Positions 14,667 to 22,416 of a stretch of 64,000 nt of DNA are shown in pieces. Source of the stretch: Paenibacillus tengchongensis (lineage in GTDB: Bacteria > Bacillota > Bacilli > Paenibacillales > Paenibacillaceae); the NCBI RefSeq assembly GCF_008973665.1, contig NZ_WACP01000016.1, positions 62,001 to 126,000 of the forward strand. Direction: 5' to 3'. The position numbers and the translations under genes were made by a program. Numbering within the stretch: the stretch's first letter is position 1; the number at the start of each line of letters is the position of its first letter. The notes beneath the pieces are model-generated. The model was not told the origin of the DNA. It was given only the letters and a program-made list of their open reading frames with translations, and made no database searches.

Positions 14667-15488
14667 ATGGACCAATTAGCGAAGGTGTTCACGCATGAGA
14701 GATTCGGCAGCGTACAGGTGGTCGTTATTGACAGTAAGGAGATGTTTGCGGCGACGCAAGTAGCGGCAGCGCTCGGGTACAAGGACGCACACTCAGCAAT
14801 TAGACAGCACTGTCGGGAAGATGGGTCGGTGATTCGCCCAGTCATCGACAGCCTCGGACGTACGCAGCAAATGAAGTTCATAAGCGAGGGTAACGTTTAC
14901 CGACTCATTGCACGATCGAAGCTCCCGGAGGCAGAGCAGTTTGAGCGCTGGTTGTTCGACGAGGTAGCGCCCTCTCTGCGAAAGCACGAAGCATACCTCA
15001 CTCCGGCCAAATTGCAGGAGGTGCTCCGCGATCCGGACGTTATGATTGCCTTGCTCCAGGACCTTAAAAGCGAAAGGGAGGAGCGTGAACGTCTGCAGGC
15101 GGAAGTTGCCGTTATCCAGCCGAAAGCAGACAAGTACACGGAGTTCCTCGACTGCGAGGGGCTAACGGCGTTCACGACGATCGGTAAGCACTTCCTTGGC
15201 GGAGTTGAGGCGCCGGACCTAACGAAATTCCTGCAGGGGCACGGTGTTCTGTTCAGCCGCGAGGTGGACAAGTGCTTCCCTCCGCGCAAAGGTTATGAGC
15301 AGTATTTCCGCATCATCCCGTATTATCGCGGCGGCTACCTGCTGAACAAGAGCGTCAAGGCTACGCCGGCCGGCATCGACTTCATCGTTGAGCTCTACCG
15401 CAAGCATGACGGCAAGGTTCCGAAACGGCGCGAGGTGAAACGCACAGCGACACCGCAAATTACCTTGAATGTGCGGATGAGCGCGTAG
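14667..15488 (+). CDS. Phage antirepressor (Bro-N plus KilAC)
   Basis: A 273-residue two-domain antirepressor. The Bro-N domain (about residues 8-110) contains ATQVAAALGYKDAHSAIRQH, MKFISEGNVYRLI and AEQFERWLFDEVAPSLRKH, all diagnostic. The KilAC domain (about 150-265) has FTTIGKHF near residue 171 and ATPAGIDFIVELYRK near the end. Such proteins bind or titrate the repressor to favour lytic growth. An AAAGGAG ribosome site precedes the ATG. Confidence 0.88.
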   Translation: MDQLAKVFTHERFGSVQVVVIDSKEMFAATQVAAALGYKDAHSAIRQHCREDGSVIRPVIDSLGRTQQMKFISEGNVYRLIARSKLPEAEQFERWLFDEVAPSLRKHEAYLTPAKLQEVLRDPDVMIALLQDLKSEREERERLQAEVAVIQPKADKYTEFLDCEGLTAFTTIGKHFLGGVEAPDLTKFLQGHGVLFSREVDKCFPPRKGYEQYFRIIPYYRGGYLLNKSVKATPAGIDFIVELYRKHDGKVPKRREVKRTATPQITLNVRMSA

Positions 15489-15530
15489 AAACACGCTTTC
15501 TGCAAAACCGCAAAGAACCGTCTACAAAAT

Positions 15531-15542
15531 GGGGGGGGGGGG
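15531..15542 (+). repeat. Run of 12 G
   Basis: An uninterrupted G12 tract lies about 50 bp upstream of the gene at 15593 and just after an ATG (15529) with no good ribosome site. The tract is outside the downstream frame, which has an in-frame stop right before its ATG, so length changes would not alter that protein. It may influence transcription or be partly a sequencing artefact. Confidence 0.6.
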
Positions 15543-15592
15543 TATGCTGAACTTTAAGCGTACCACCTTAACGCTAAAAGGGAGGGGCGTAA

Positions 15593-16432
15593 ATGAGTAC
15601 GTCATTCAAATTCGACGTGGCTGCGTTCCAAGGCAACGGTGACGAGACCGTCATCCGGAAGACGCTGGCCTTCGTTAGCCGCGAGGAGGCGCGCGATGAG
15701 GACGAGGAGTGCTACCTTCGCGTCGCGGCGCAGGTGGAGAAGAGCACGTCCGCGTTTCTGAACGAGGCAAAGTACGACCCGGCAGCACTTCCGGAGTACC
15801 GCGCGGCCATCATATCGGGAGTGGGCGTCGACATATACGCGCTTCCCTCGCTGGACCTTCCGGAGTGGAAGACCGTTCTGGCCTACCTCGGCCCGACCGA
15901 GTTTCAGGCGCTGGGGCTCGCCTTTCGCGCGCTGCGTAAGTATCGAGAGCACGAGGAATCCGTGATAATCCCGGCCCTGCGGCACGCATACGGGAGAGTT
16001 GACGCAGGGGAGGCGCGTTCGGTCGGCGAGATCGTGACCTATGTGCGCCGCGCCTTCTTATCCGAATACAGCCGCATTGACCGGGAGCAGACGGGCGTTA
16101 TCCGCCTTATACGCAGGCGCGATTCTGGCGGGTATTACAGCCTGTACGTCACGCCGAGACTGCCGCAGCCCTGGCGCATGGTCTTCGACCGCCACGTTGA
16201 GGACGCAGATGTACCGGCGTTGCTCGACCGGCTGACGCGGAGGCAGCGCGAATACGTAACGCAGATGCACGCGCTCATTACGGAAGACCTGGCTGCGGGG
16301 GATTTGCGTTCGTATAAGGTGGATGAGCACGGTCACTACGAGATTAGGGCTCGGCACATGGCGCGTCGGCTCGGCACGACCGGGGGAAGCTTAAAAAAAC
16401 TCCTAATTCGGGCTCAGGAAAGGGCCGGATAA
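15593..16432 (+). CDS. Phage protein with sigma-like C-terminal HTH
   Basis: A 279-residue protein, ATG behind GGGAGGGG. The N-terminal two thirds are unrecognised and helical. Near the C-terminus LTRRQREYVTQMHALI followed by MARRLGTTGGSLKKLLIRAQ reads like the HTH of sigma region 4. It may be a transcription regulator for the replication or late genes that follow, but there is no direct evidence. Confidence 0.55.
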   Translation: MSTSFKFDVAAFQGNGDETVIRKTLAFVSREEARDEDEECYLRVAAQVEKSTSAFLNEAKYDPAALPEYRAAIISGVGVDIYALPSLDLPEWKTVLAYLGPTEFQALGLAFRALRKYREHEESVIIPALRHAYGRVDAGEARSVGEIVTYVRRAFLSEYSRIDREQTGVIRLIRRRDSGGYYSLYVTPRLPQPWRMVFDRHVEDADVPALLDRLTRRQREYVTQMHALITEDLAAGDLRSYKVDEHGHYEIRARHMARRLGTTGGSLKKLLIRAQERAG

Positions 16433-16497
16433 TGGACACTTTTAACATATAAAAGTAAGTGTACACCAGTTGACAATAGACGACGAGGAGGATGTAT

Positions 16498-16872
16498 ATG
16501 GGCGCAGCAATCGCATATATCAACGAGGGAAAGTTTGCAAACGTCACCGCGCTATGGGACAAGGGATATTTCTTTACGGATGCCTTCGTTCCCGGAAAGG
16601 ACAACTACGCCGTCCTGTCGGAGGCGGTCGCCTGCCTGACGAATTTTACTCCAACAATGGCGGAACGGCACGAGGCGGCTCGTTCTCTCAGCGGGTACTA
16701 CACGCACATTACCGGCAAGCAAGTTCCGCAGCACCTCGCGGATAAGCTGGCCGAGTGGGTCCGCCACGAGTACGATCTCGCAAAGTACACGTTCATGTCC
16801 GAAGAGAGAATGCAGCTTATCCGCACTGAACGCGAGACTGATCGTTACGAAGAGGACGGCGGCCGCGATTAA
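16498..16872 (+). CDS. Phage protein of unknown function
   Basis: A 124-residue protein. ATG 16498 is chosen over ATG 16492 because GGAGG ends at 16491, leaving a proper 6-bp gap. It begins MGAAIAYINEGKFANVTALW and has a charged Arg/Glu-rich C-terminus. Upstream lie an ACTTTT/AAAAGT inverted repeat (16438-16456) and TTGACA (16470-16475). No family recognised. Confidence 0.55.
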   Translation: MGAAIAYINEGKFANVTALWDKGYFFTDAFVPGKDNYAVLSEAVACLTNFTPTMAERHEAARSLSGYYTHITGKQVPQHLADKLAEWVRHEYDLAKYTFMSEERMQLIRTERETDRYEEDGGRD

Positions 16873-17011
16873 CCGAATGCACGCGTAGGACCGCTAAATG
16901 TGGTCCACGGTTGCATTATGCGTGCGTAGTTGCCTACGAGTATGAAGGGAACGAACGACGCGGGTAAACTCCGCGCACCCAGTCGTAAATATCTTCCGGG
17001 AGGGGTCGAGC

Positions 17012-17695
17012 TTGTCCGTTATAGAGAAAACGATAATCGTGAGTACATCGTTTAGGAACCGTCAGTATTATACGGATAAGGGCTACAACGTTGAGCCTGG
17101 CGCAAAGGAAATTGAGGTGTCCGTTGACGATCTACCTCGCGGATGTGAACGGGAGGTTACTCCCGTTTGTGATGCGTGCGGGAAAGTCGGACGGAAGCGA
17201 AAGTGGTGCCACGTTTTTCGAGACCGTATGCATGGTAAGGACTTCTGCTCGGCATGCATGTACGATATTAACGTGCTCGTCGATCACAGCGATGTGGAGT
17301 CGGCAGGCGAGAAGACGGTACGGTATTGGCTCGGCAAGCACAGGCTAGATTACCGGACTCAAGTTCGACAAAAAGGCGTAATAGGAGCGAGCGGACGACC
17401 GCTCCTTTTTGATTTCGCCGTGTTAGGTCAGGACGGCCAACCAGCGGCGTTTATTGAATATGACGGCCCCCACCACTACCGTCCTGTAACATTCAGCGGA
17501 CAAGACCCGGGGAAATCGGCGCAGGAGTTCGCATACCAGCAGGAGTTCGACCGCCGGAAGGATAGGCATTGTGCGCGGCTAGGAGTGACTATGGTCCGCA
17601 TAAAGTACGATGTTACCACAGAAGAAATCGGAAAGATAATCGGCAGGCTCAAAGAGGAACTAGAGGAGGCGGCAATATGGAAAGACGTGGGTTAA
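17012..17695 (+). CDS. Zinc-finger Vsr-fold endonuclease (homing-type)
   Basis: A 227-residue protein, TTG start behind GGGAGGGG. A zinc-finger-like region has Cys53/Cys56 and Cys79/Cys82. A nuclease domain of the Vsr/EDxHD type follows: Glu100 (SAGEKTVRYWL), Asp134 (LLFDFAVL), Glu149 and His154/155 (FIEYDGPHHY), then QQEFDRRKDRHCARLGVTMV, the typical ending. Known relatives include phage homing endonucleases and DNA repair nicking enzymes. It may be a free-standing homing endonuclease or a recombination nuclease; I cannot decide from sequence. Confidence 0.75.
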   Translation: MSVIEKTIIVSTSFRNRQYYTDKGYNVEPGAKEIEVSVDDLPRGCEREVTPVCDACGKVGRKRKWCHVFRDRMHGKDFCSACMYDINVLVDHSDVESAGEKTVRYWLGKHRLDYRTQVRQKGVIGASGRPLLFDFAVLGQDGQPAAFIEYDGPHHYRPVTFSGQDPGKSAQEFAYQQEFDRRKDRHCARLGVTMVRIKYDVTTEEIGKIIGRLKEELEEAAIWKDVG

Positions 17696-17874
17696 ACGGC
17701 TACATACCGATAACGTACGATGATCTGGCGTCCATGACTGGAATCCCCGTCGCTGAAATCGACGAGTACGCAGCCGACCTCGACCGCTGCGGCCTCTTTG
17801 AAGTTATCCGGTCAGGAGGACTACTATACTATAGGGTGCGGATCGGAGGTGGAGCGCTTGCCGGACGTAATTGA
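17677..17874 (+). CDS. Small protein upstream of the primase
   Basis: A 65-residue protein, ATG behind TAGAGGAGG, overlapping the end of the nuclease gene. The sequence YDDLASMTGIPVAEIDEYAADL looks like a short winged-helix or HTH unit. It overlaps the primase start by 17 bases, so the three genes are tightly coupled and may act together in replication. Confidence 0.6.
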   Translation: MERRGLNGYIPITYDDLASMTGIPVAEIDEYAADLDRCGLFEVIRSGGLLYYRVRIGGGALAGRN

Positions 17875-19243
17875 CCGCCTGTTTGAGTTGTATATCATTC
17901 AAAACCGTCATTACTTGATGCAATTCGGCGGTGGTTATTACAAGACGGTGACAGACCACGCGAAGCCCCTGCGCCGCTACCATCTGGACGCACACTTAAA
18001 CGGCCGCTACGCTGTCGGTATCTTCGCCGGTCAGCAGTTTACGAGATTCATGACGTTTGATGTTGACTTCCCGCAGAGCCTGGAAACTGCGCGCTGGGTC
18101 ACGTATAAGATAACCACTGCGCTTGATTCAGTCGGCGTTCATGACTACGCAGTAAGCTATAGCGGCAACAAAGGATACCACGTTGATATATTTTTTGATA
18201 AGGCGCTGCCGATCGAAATCGCGCGGTCATTCTTTTCCGTCATTCTAGACGTGGCTGCAGCGCGTAACATCGATGGTGGCGAGGTTGAGTTCCGACCGTC
18301 GGCGCAGCAAGGCGTTAAGCTGCCGCTCGGAACGCACCAGAAGACCGGCAACTATTGCGGATTCTGCCGCGTTGAGGAAGGGCTGCGCGTCATGGGTCCG
18401 GAAGAATCAGCCGCCTACCTCGCTGCGATCCGGAAGACGGACCACGCGTCAATTGTGCGCCGTGAAGACCTGGCGTATGAGGTTGACGATGCTCGCGAGA
18501 TGGAGGACGTTATTGGCCGGCATCGCCCGCTAGAGACGTATGCACAGGACGAAAGCTATTCGCTGACACACGCCGCAGAAAGGTACAGCGAGGGGATGAC
18601 CGGACCGGGACAGCGCCATAGTTCGTTTCTTTTGCTTGCGCGCCTGTTTAATCATAACGGCGTTGACCGCGCTGATGCCTACGAAATGCTGGCGGAGTGG
18701 TTAGAGCGGCAAGACCGTGCCTATTACAAAGCTACGGACGATGAGTGTGCCCGTGACATGCGCGCATGCATTGACTACGTATACGACAAGAACCTGACTC
18801 TGGCGGGATACGAGCGTGATATGACGGTCAGCTTCGGCGAGATTGACGCGATCATACGAAAGTGTCCGTCCAAGAACCATAAGGCGCTTGCGTATGCGAT
18901 GTTGGTACATTCGAAGCGTTGGGCGAGCGCGACAGGTACGTTCTTTATGACGCTGGACCAGATGGCGCAAGCTGCCGGAGTGGATCGCGTGACAGCCTGG
19001 CGTAACGTTCCGAAGCTCGAAGAGGTACAGATTATCGAGGTCGTACGGCGCAACCAACGAGTAGGCGGATCGAACCGAAATCGACCCAACGTATACCGGA
19101 TGATGACGGCTAGAGATGGCGAAGAGATGGATGTTACGCCGGCGACGGCCCTGTCCGAGTGTCTTGTCAAATTCTACGAGGCCGCAACATTACGGTCACT
19201 ATTACCACGTAGACAATACACTGATTTATTGAAGGTGTCTTAA
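17858..19243 (+). CDS. Archaeo-eukaryotic-type primase with C-terminal winged helix
   Basis: A 461-residue replication protein. The AEP catalytic core has the DxD metal ligands in TFDVDFP (about Asp68/Asp70), the SGNKGYHVDIFF motif (residues 102-113) in place of the sxH motif, and KLPLGTHQKTGNYC (154-167). Residues about 350-430 form a winged helix (MTLDQMAQAAGVDRVTAWRN) like those of replication initiators. TTG 17858 is used because GGAGGTGG lies just upstream. No helicase, loader or SSB gene is visible in the prophage, so host replisome parts are probably recruited. Confidence 0.82.
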   Translation: MPDVIDRLFELYIIQNRHYLMQFGGGYYKTVTDHAKPLRRYHLDAHLNGRYAVGIFAGQQFTRFMTFDVDFPQSLETARWVTYKITTALDSVGVHDYAVSYSGNKGYHVDIFFDKALPIEIARSFFSVILDVAAARNIDGGEVEFRPSAQQGVKLPLGTHQKTGNYCGFCRVEEGLRVMGPEESAAYLAAIRKTDHASIVRREDLAYEVDDAREMEDVIGRHRPLETYAQDESYSLTHAAERYSEGMTGPGQRHSSFLLLARLFNHNGVDRADAYEMLAEWLERQDRAYYKATDDECARDMRACIDYVYDKNLTLAGYERDMTVSFGEIDAIIRKCPSKNHKALAYAMLVHSKRWASATGTFFMTLDQMAQAAGVDRVTAWRNVPKLEEVQIIEVVRRNQRVGGSNRNRPNVYRMMTARDGEEMDVTPATALSECLVKFYEAATLRSLLPRRQYTDLLKVS

Positions 19244-19248
19244 GACAC

Positions 19249-19280
19249 TAATTAATGCTTTCCATATGCAAATCGTACAC
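19249..19280 (-). repeat. Left copy of a 32-bp inverted repeat bracketing the late module
   Basis: Read on the minus strand it is GTGTACGATTTGCATATGGA followed by AAGCATTAATTA; the plus strand at 38793-38824 carries the same sequence with two mismatches. It lies 5 bp after the primase stop codon, directly before the terminator. Confidence 0.7.
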
Positions 19281-19287
19281 TCAATAA

Positions 19288-19340
19288 TAAAGCGCCTGTT
19301 GTACGCCCTGCCTGAGCGTATGACGGGCGCTATTTAATTT
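19288..19340 (+). terminator. Terminator after the primase operon
   Basis: AAAGCGCC at 19289 pairs with GGGCGCT near 19333, with an inner GTACGC/GCGTAT stem, followed by ATTTAATTT. It separates the early/replication operon from the packaging genes. Confidence 0.65.
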
Positions 19341-19355
19341 GCGGGAGGAATTGAC

Positions 19356-19757
19356 ATGGCACTAAAACGATTAGAGGCGCATCACCTTATCGCGCTTCAA
19401 TGGCTGGCGCTGCCTAAGCGTGGAGGAAAGACGATGGCGGAGATCGCAGAGCAGGCGCAGGTCAGCCGGCAGGCGGTATACGATTGGATTAAGGACCCGC
19501 TGTTTGAGCGTGAGCTTAAGCGGCAGATTGCACGCAATACCCTCGATCGATTGCCGGAGGTAGTGGACGCAATGGCGGAGGCTGCGATTCAGGATAGGAA
19601 CGCGGCCGCTGCGCAGCTCCTGGTCCGCATGAACGGGATGCTGACGGAACAGGTCGAAGTCATTACGGCGGACGTAGGCGCGATGGACCGGACGGAATTA
19701 GACCGGAAACTCGCGGAGTTCAAGGCGAGACGGGACGCTGTAAAGGCGGACGAATAA
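19356..19757 (+). CDS. terS: Terminase small subunit
   Basis: A 133-residue DNA-binding protein with an N-terminal HTH (AEIAEQAQVSRQAVYDWIKD, residues about 30-49) of the type found in phBC6A51-like small terminases, a helical middle and a charged C-terminus. It recognises the packaging site and recruits the large subunit. GGGAGGA precedes the ATG. A 570-bp gap with one strong hairpin follows, then the large subunit. Confidence 0.8.
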   Translation: MALKRLEAHHLIALQWLALPKRGGKTMAEIAEQAQVSRQAVYDWIKDPLFERELKRQIARNTLDRLPEVVDAMAEAAIQDRNAAAAQLLVRMNGMLTEQVEVITADVGAMDRTELDRKLAEFKARRDAVKADE

Positions 19758-20326
19758 CGGTCCATATAATGAAGGGACGCGAAGGCTGCGAGTTGACTAC
19801 GGTTGACATGCGGCCTTTTTCGCCTGCTGCGGGCTCCGGACGCGCGCCCTCCGGAATTTTTTGAAAAGTAACGCAAATCCGCCGCATTAGGCGAGGGAAG
19901 AGACGTGCATATCGCTGCATAAACGGCTATGCACGTTGTCTCCTCGGACTGTATAAATTACCAGCGTAATCCTTACGTATAAAGAGTTCGGGCCGCGCGG
20001 TTGCTGCGTTTATACGCCGTGTTAACTGGGCGTGAATATGCAGTGAATAGCGCCGTTTTATACAGGCGTAAATGTCCGCAGGAAAACGTTGATATGGCGC
20101 GGGTTTATGCGGGTGTCAAGGTGTTTTACTTTAGTCTAAAATCCGGGTTTTATGAGGGTGTACTTGCATACTGGGTGCATAACGTAAAGTGTACGATTAA
20201 GGCGTGGTCTTACGTATTTACGTGAGGGGGCGGCCCTCCCCCGCACCCCCTCGCAGGCCCCGCATTTCGTGTCGGAGAAATCCACGCAGCAAAAATACGT
20301 TTGAACTTTACAAAGGAGGTATCCGC
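19758..20326 (+). other. Gap between small terminase and next gene; candidate packaging region
   Basis: About 570 bp without a supported gene. It contains a 12-bp stem GAGACGTGCATA/TATGCACGTTGTCTC (19900-19942, one bulge), a GGGGGCGGCCCTCCCCCGC stretch near 20225, and TTGCATAC and GTGTACGATT words (20163-20196) that occur joined in the 32-bp inverted repeat. Cos or pac sites often sit next to terminase genes, so this is the best place to look for one. Confidence 0.4.
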
Positions 20327-20539
20327 ATGGGCAAGGCGCACACCTGGACGGAAGTTGACGGAAAGCCCGCGCTAGTATTCGAGAGCACGCCGGCATTCAT
20401 TTTCGTTAGCGACGACGGTATGACCTCGTTCGCCTACGATAACGGGCACGCGTTGGTCTACTACGGAATTAGCGTTAAATCGCACGCAGGCAATCCCGTC
20501 GAATACACGGCCAATTGTCCCGCGCTTAAAACCACGTAA
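20327..20539 (+). CDS. Small phage protein, unknown
   Basis: A 70-residue protein with a near-perfect AAAGGAGGT ribosome site upstream of ATG 20327. It begins MGKAHTWTEVDGKPALVFES and looks like a small beta-rich domain. It lies between the terminase subunits. No family recognised. Confidence 0.6.
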   Translation: MGKAHTWTEVDGKPALVFESTPAFIFVSDDGMTSFAYDNGHALVYYGISVKSHAGNPVEYTANCPALKTT

Positions 20540-20726
20540 AATGACCGTCAAATTAGCGCGTTTCAGCCCGCCGGAGTATCAGCGGAAGGATACGCAGCAA
20601 AGGCGCTAATTTCACGCTCAAAATCAGCGAAAGGAGAGGGCGGTTATTGCATGGAGTAACGGACGTTGGCTCGGCCGGTCAGAGCGCGGGGAGTTAATAG
20701 CGAGCGTCGGCGCACTGATCGACGAG

Positions 20727-22403
20727 ATGTCCACGTCAATACTGACGTTGGAGGAAGAGGCGGAGCTCGCGCAACTCCTGGACGAGCACGAACGACTCTC
20801 ACGAATACACCGAGCGGAGGAGGATTTGCTTTTCTTCGCGCTTGAATACTTTAGCGAGGCACGCAATCCCGGCAACTCAGGTAATTGGGACGGGTTCGAC
20901 ATAACTGATACTGAAGAGGCTCCCGCATTCCACAAGGAAATCTGCGCAACGATGGACGACGTATCGATGCGTACAGTAAACGCCAAGATTGCAAGGGGAG
21001 CGCCGCGTTCACACGCGAAATCTACGTATCTATCCCGCGCGTTTCCCACACGCGAAATTGTCTACCGACATCGAAAATACATCATAAATATATCGGAAAC
21101 TCCCGCAGTCTCCACCGGTAATCTTGAGTGGATCGCGAATCAATTGAAAACTAATGAGAAACTTCGCAACGATTTTGGACAATTATTGCATATAAATAAG
21201 AGTGTAAACCCTCGCGACAATTCAAGTGAATTTATTGCGTGGGAGACTCTGCCCAATGGCCGTCCGCATCAGATTACGAAAGTCGAAGCGGCATCCACAA
21301 ATCAATCGTTGCGCGGACGTAACTGGGACGGCGTACGGCCGGACTTGATTATCTGCGATGACTTGGAGGATATACGCTCAAATGCTGCGACGGCAAAGCT
21401 GCGCCAAGAAATGCGCGACTGGTTTACTCAGACGGTCATTCCACTAGGCGACCCGAAAGGGAAGAAGACGGCTTATGTATATATGGGCACGGTGGTTCAC
21501 GCAGAGGCGCTGCTGTTAACCGTAATGAAGCGCTCGGATTTCAACTCCGAGCTGTATAAAGCGTTGATCGAAGATCCCGAACGTACTGACCTCTGGGACA
21601 AGTGCCGGGAAATATACTTGAACGCGGAAGACGCCGAACGTGTAAGTCGCGCACAGGAATTTTACAGTGCGAATCGTTCAGAAATGGACCGGGGAGCTTC
21701 CGTACTCTGGCCCGAAGTGCAGCCGCTTTGGAAGCTGATGACCTGGAAGTGGGACAACGGATCAAAAGCGTTCAACACGGAGTATCAGAACAACCCAATT
21801 GACGAGGAGTCCGCGATATTCAATCCGGAAACATTTCGATATTACGACGAGTCGGACTTGCTCGATGAGAACGGCCGGTTACTTCCGCTTGACCTCTACG
21901 CATTTTGGGACATAGCGCAAGGAAAGAACAACCGGTCAGACTACAACGCAATTGTTACGATCGGCAAGCACCGGCAGACACAGGTTATGTACGTTATCGA
22001 CGCCTGGGCCCGCAAATGCCCCGCGCACGTTGCGCTTGAGGCTGCGGTTGAGCTTATCCGCCGTTACGGACATAGGACGTTCTCTATTGAGACAGTCGGG
22101 GCGCAGCACGATATGTTCCGCCAGTTAAGCGAACGTCTTCAAAAAGAGAAGATAGGGACAACGAGACTTAAGCCTGTTGTCAGCAGGACGAAGAAAGAAA
22201 TACGCATAGAGTCATTGGAGCCGCTCATTGAGAGCGGTTTTTTACGTTTCAGCAAATCGCACCGGCTGATGGCCGAGCAGATGGAGCAGTTCCCCTCTGG
22301 AACGCACGATGATTTACCGGACGCTTTAGCGGGAGCCGTAGAAACCGCCGGAGGAAATGTGAGACGTGGACGTATATGGGACAAAAAGCCGAAGGGCCTG
22401 TAA
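20727..22403 (+). CDS. terL: Terminase large subunit
   Basis: At least 558 residues from ATG 20727. The ATPase domain has a Walker A-like GAPRSHAKST (91-100) and Walker B LIICDDLED (207-215); the RNase H-like nuclease has Asp395 (FWDIAQG) and a late acidic HDDLPDALAG near residue 535. It drives DNA packaging and cuts the concatemer. ATG 20727 has no ribosome site, while the same frame stays open upstream and reads as protein (AWSNGRWLGRSERGEL) to an ATT at 20646 placed 9 bp after AAAGGAG. The protein may therefore start at ATT, 27 codons earlier. Confidence 0.92.
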   Translation: MSTSILTLEEEAELAQLLDEHERLSRIHRAEEDLLFFALEYFSEARNPGNSGNWDGFDITDTEEAPAFHKEICATMDDVSMRTVNAKIARGAPRSHAKSTYLSRAFPTREIVYRHRKYIINISETPAVSTGNLEWIANQLKTNEKLRNDFGQLLHINKSVNPRDNSSEFIAWETLPNGRPHQITKVEAASTNQSLRGRNWDGVRPDLIICDDLEDIRSNAATAKLRQEMRDWFTQTVIPLGDPKGKKTAYVYMGTVVHAEALLLTVMKRSDFNSELYKALIEDPERTDLWDKCREIYLNAEDAERVSRAQEFYSANRSEMDRGASVLWPEVQPLWKLMTWKWDNGSKAFNTEYQNNPIDEESAIFNPETFRYYDESDLLDENGRLLPLDLYAFWDIAQGKNNRSDYNAIVTIGKHRQTQVMYVIDAWARKCPAHVALEAAVELIRRYGHRTFSIETVGAQHDMFRQLSERLQKEKIGTTRLKPVVSRTKKEIRIESLEPLIESGFLRFSKSHRLMAEQMEQFPSGTHDDLPDALAGAVETAGGNVRRGRIWDKKPKGL

Positions 22404-22416
22404 AGGAGGTAAGAGT

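Noticed and set aside
15529..15592. Phase-variable fusion of an ATG-G12 leader to the gene at 15593
   Set aside because: The downstream frame has a TAA directly before its ATG, so no change in G-run length could join the two frames.
19249..19280. A dif-like Xer site
   Set aside because: The length is right, but the two arms are not similar to each other or to the Firmicute dif arms, so only a general inverted repeat is claimed.
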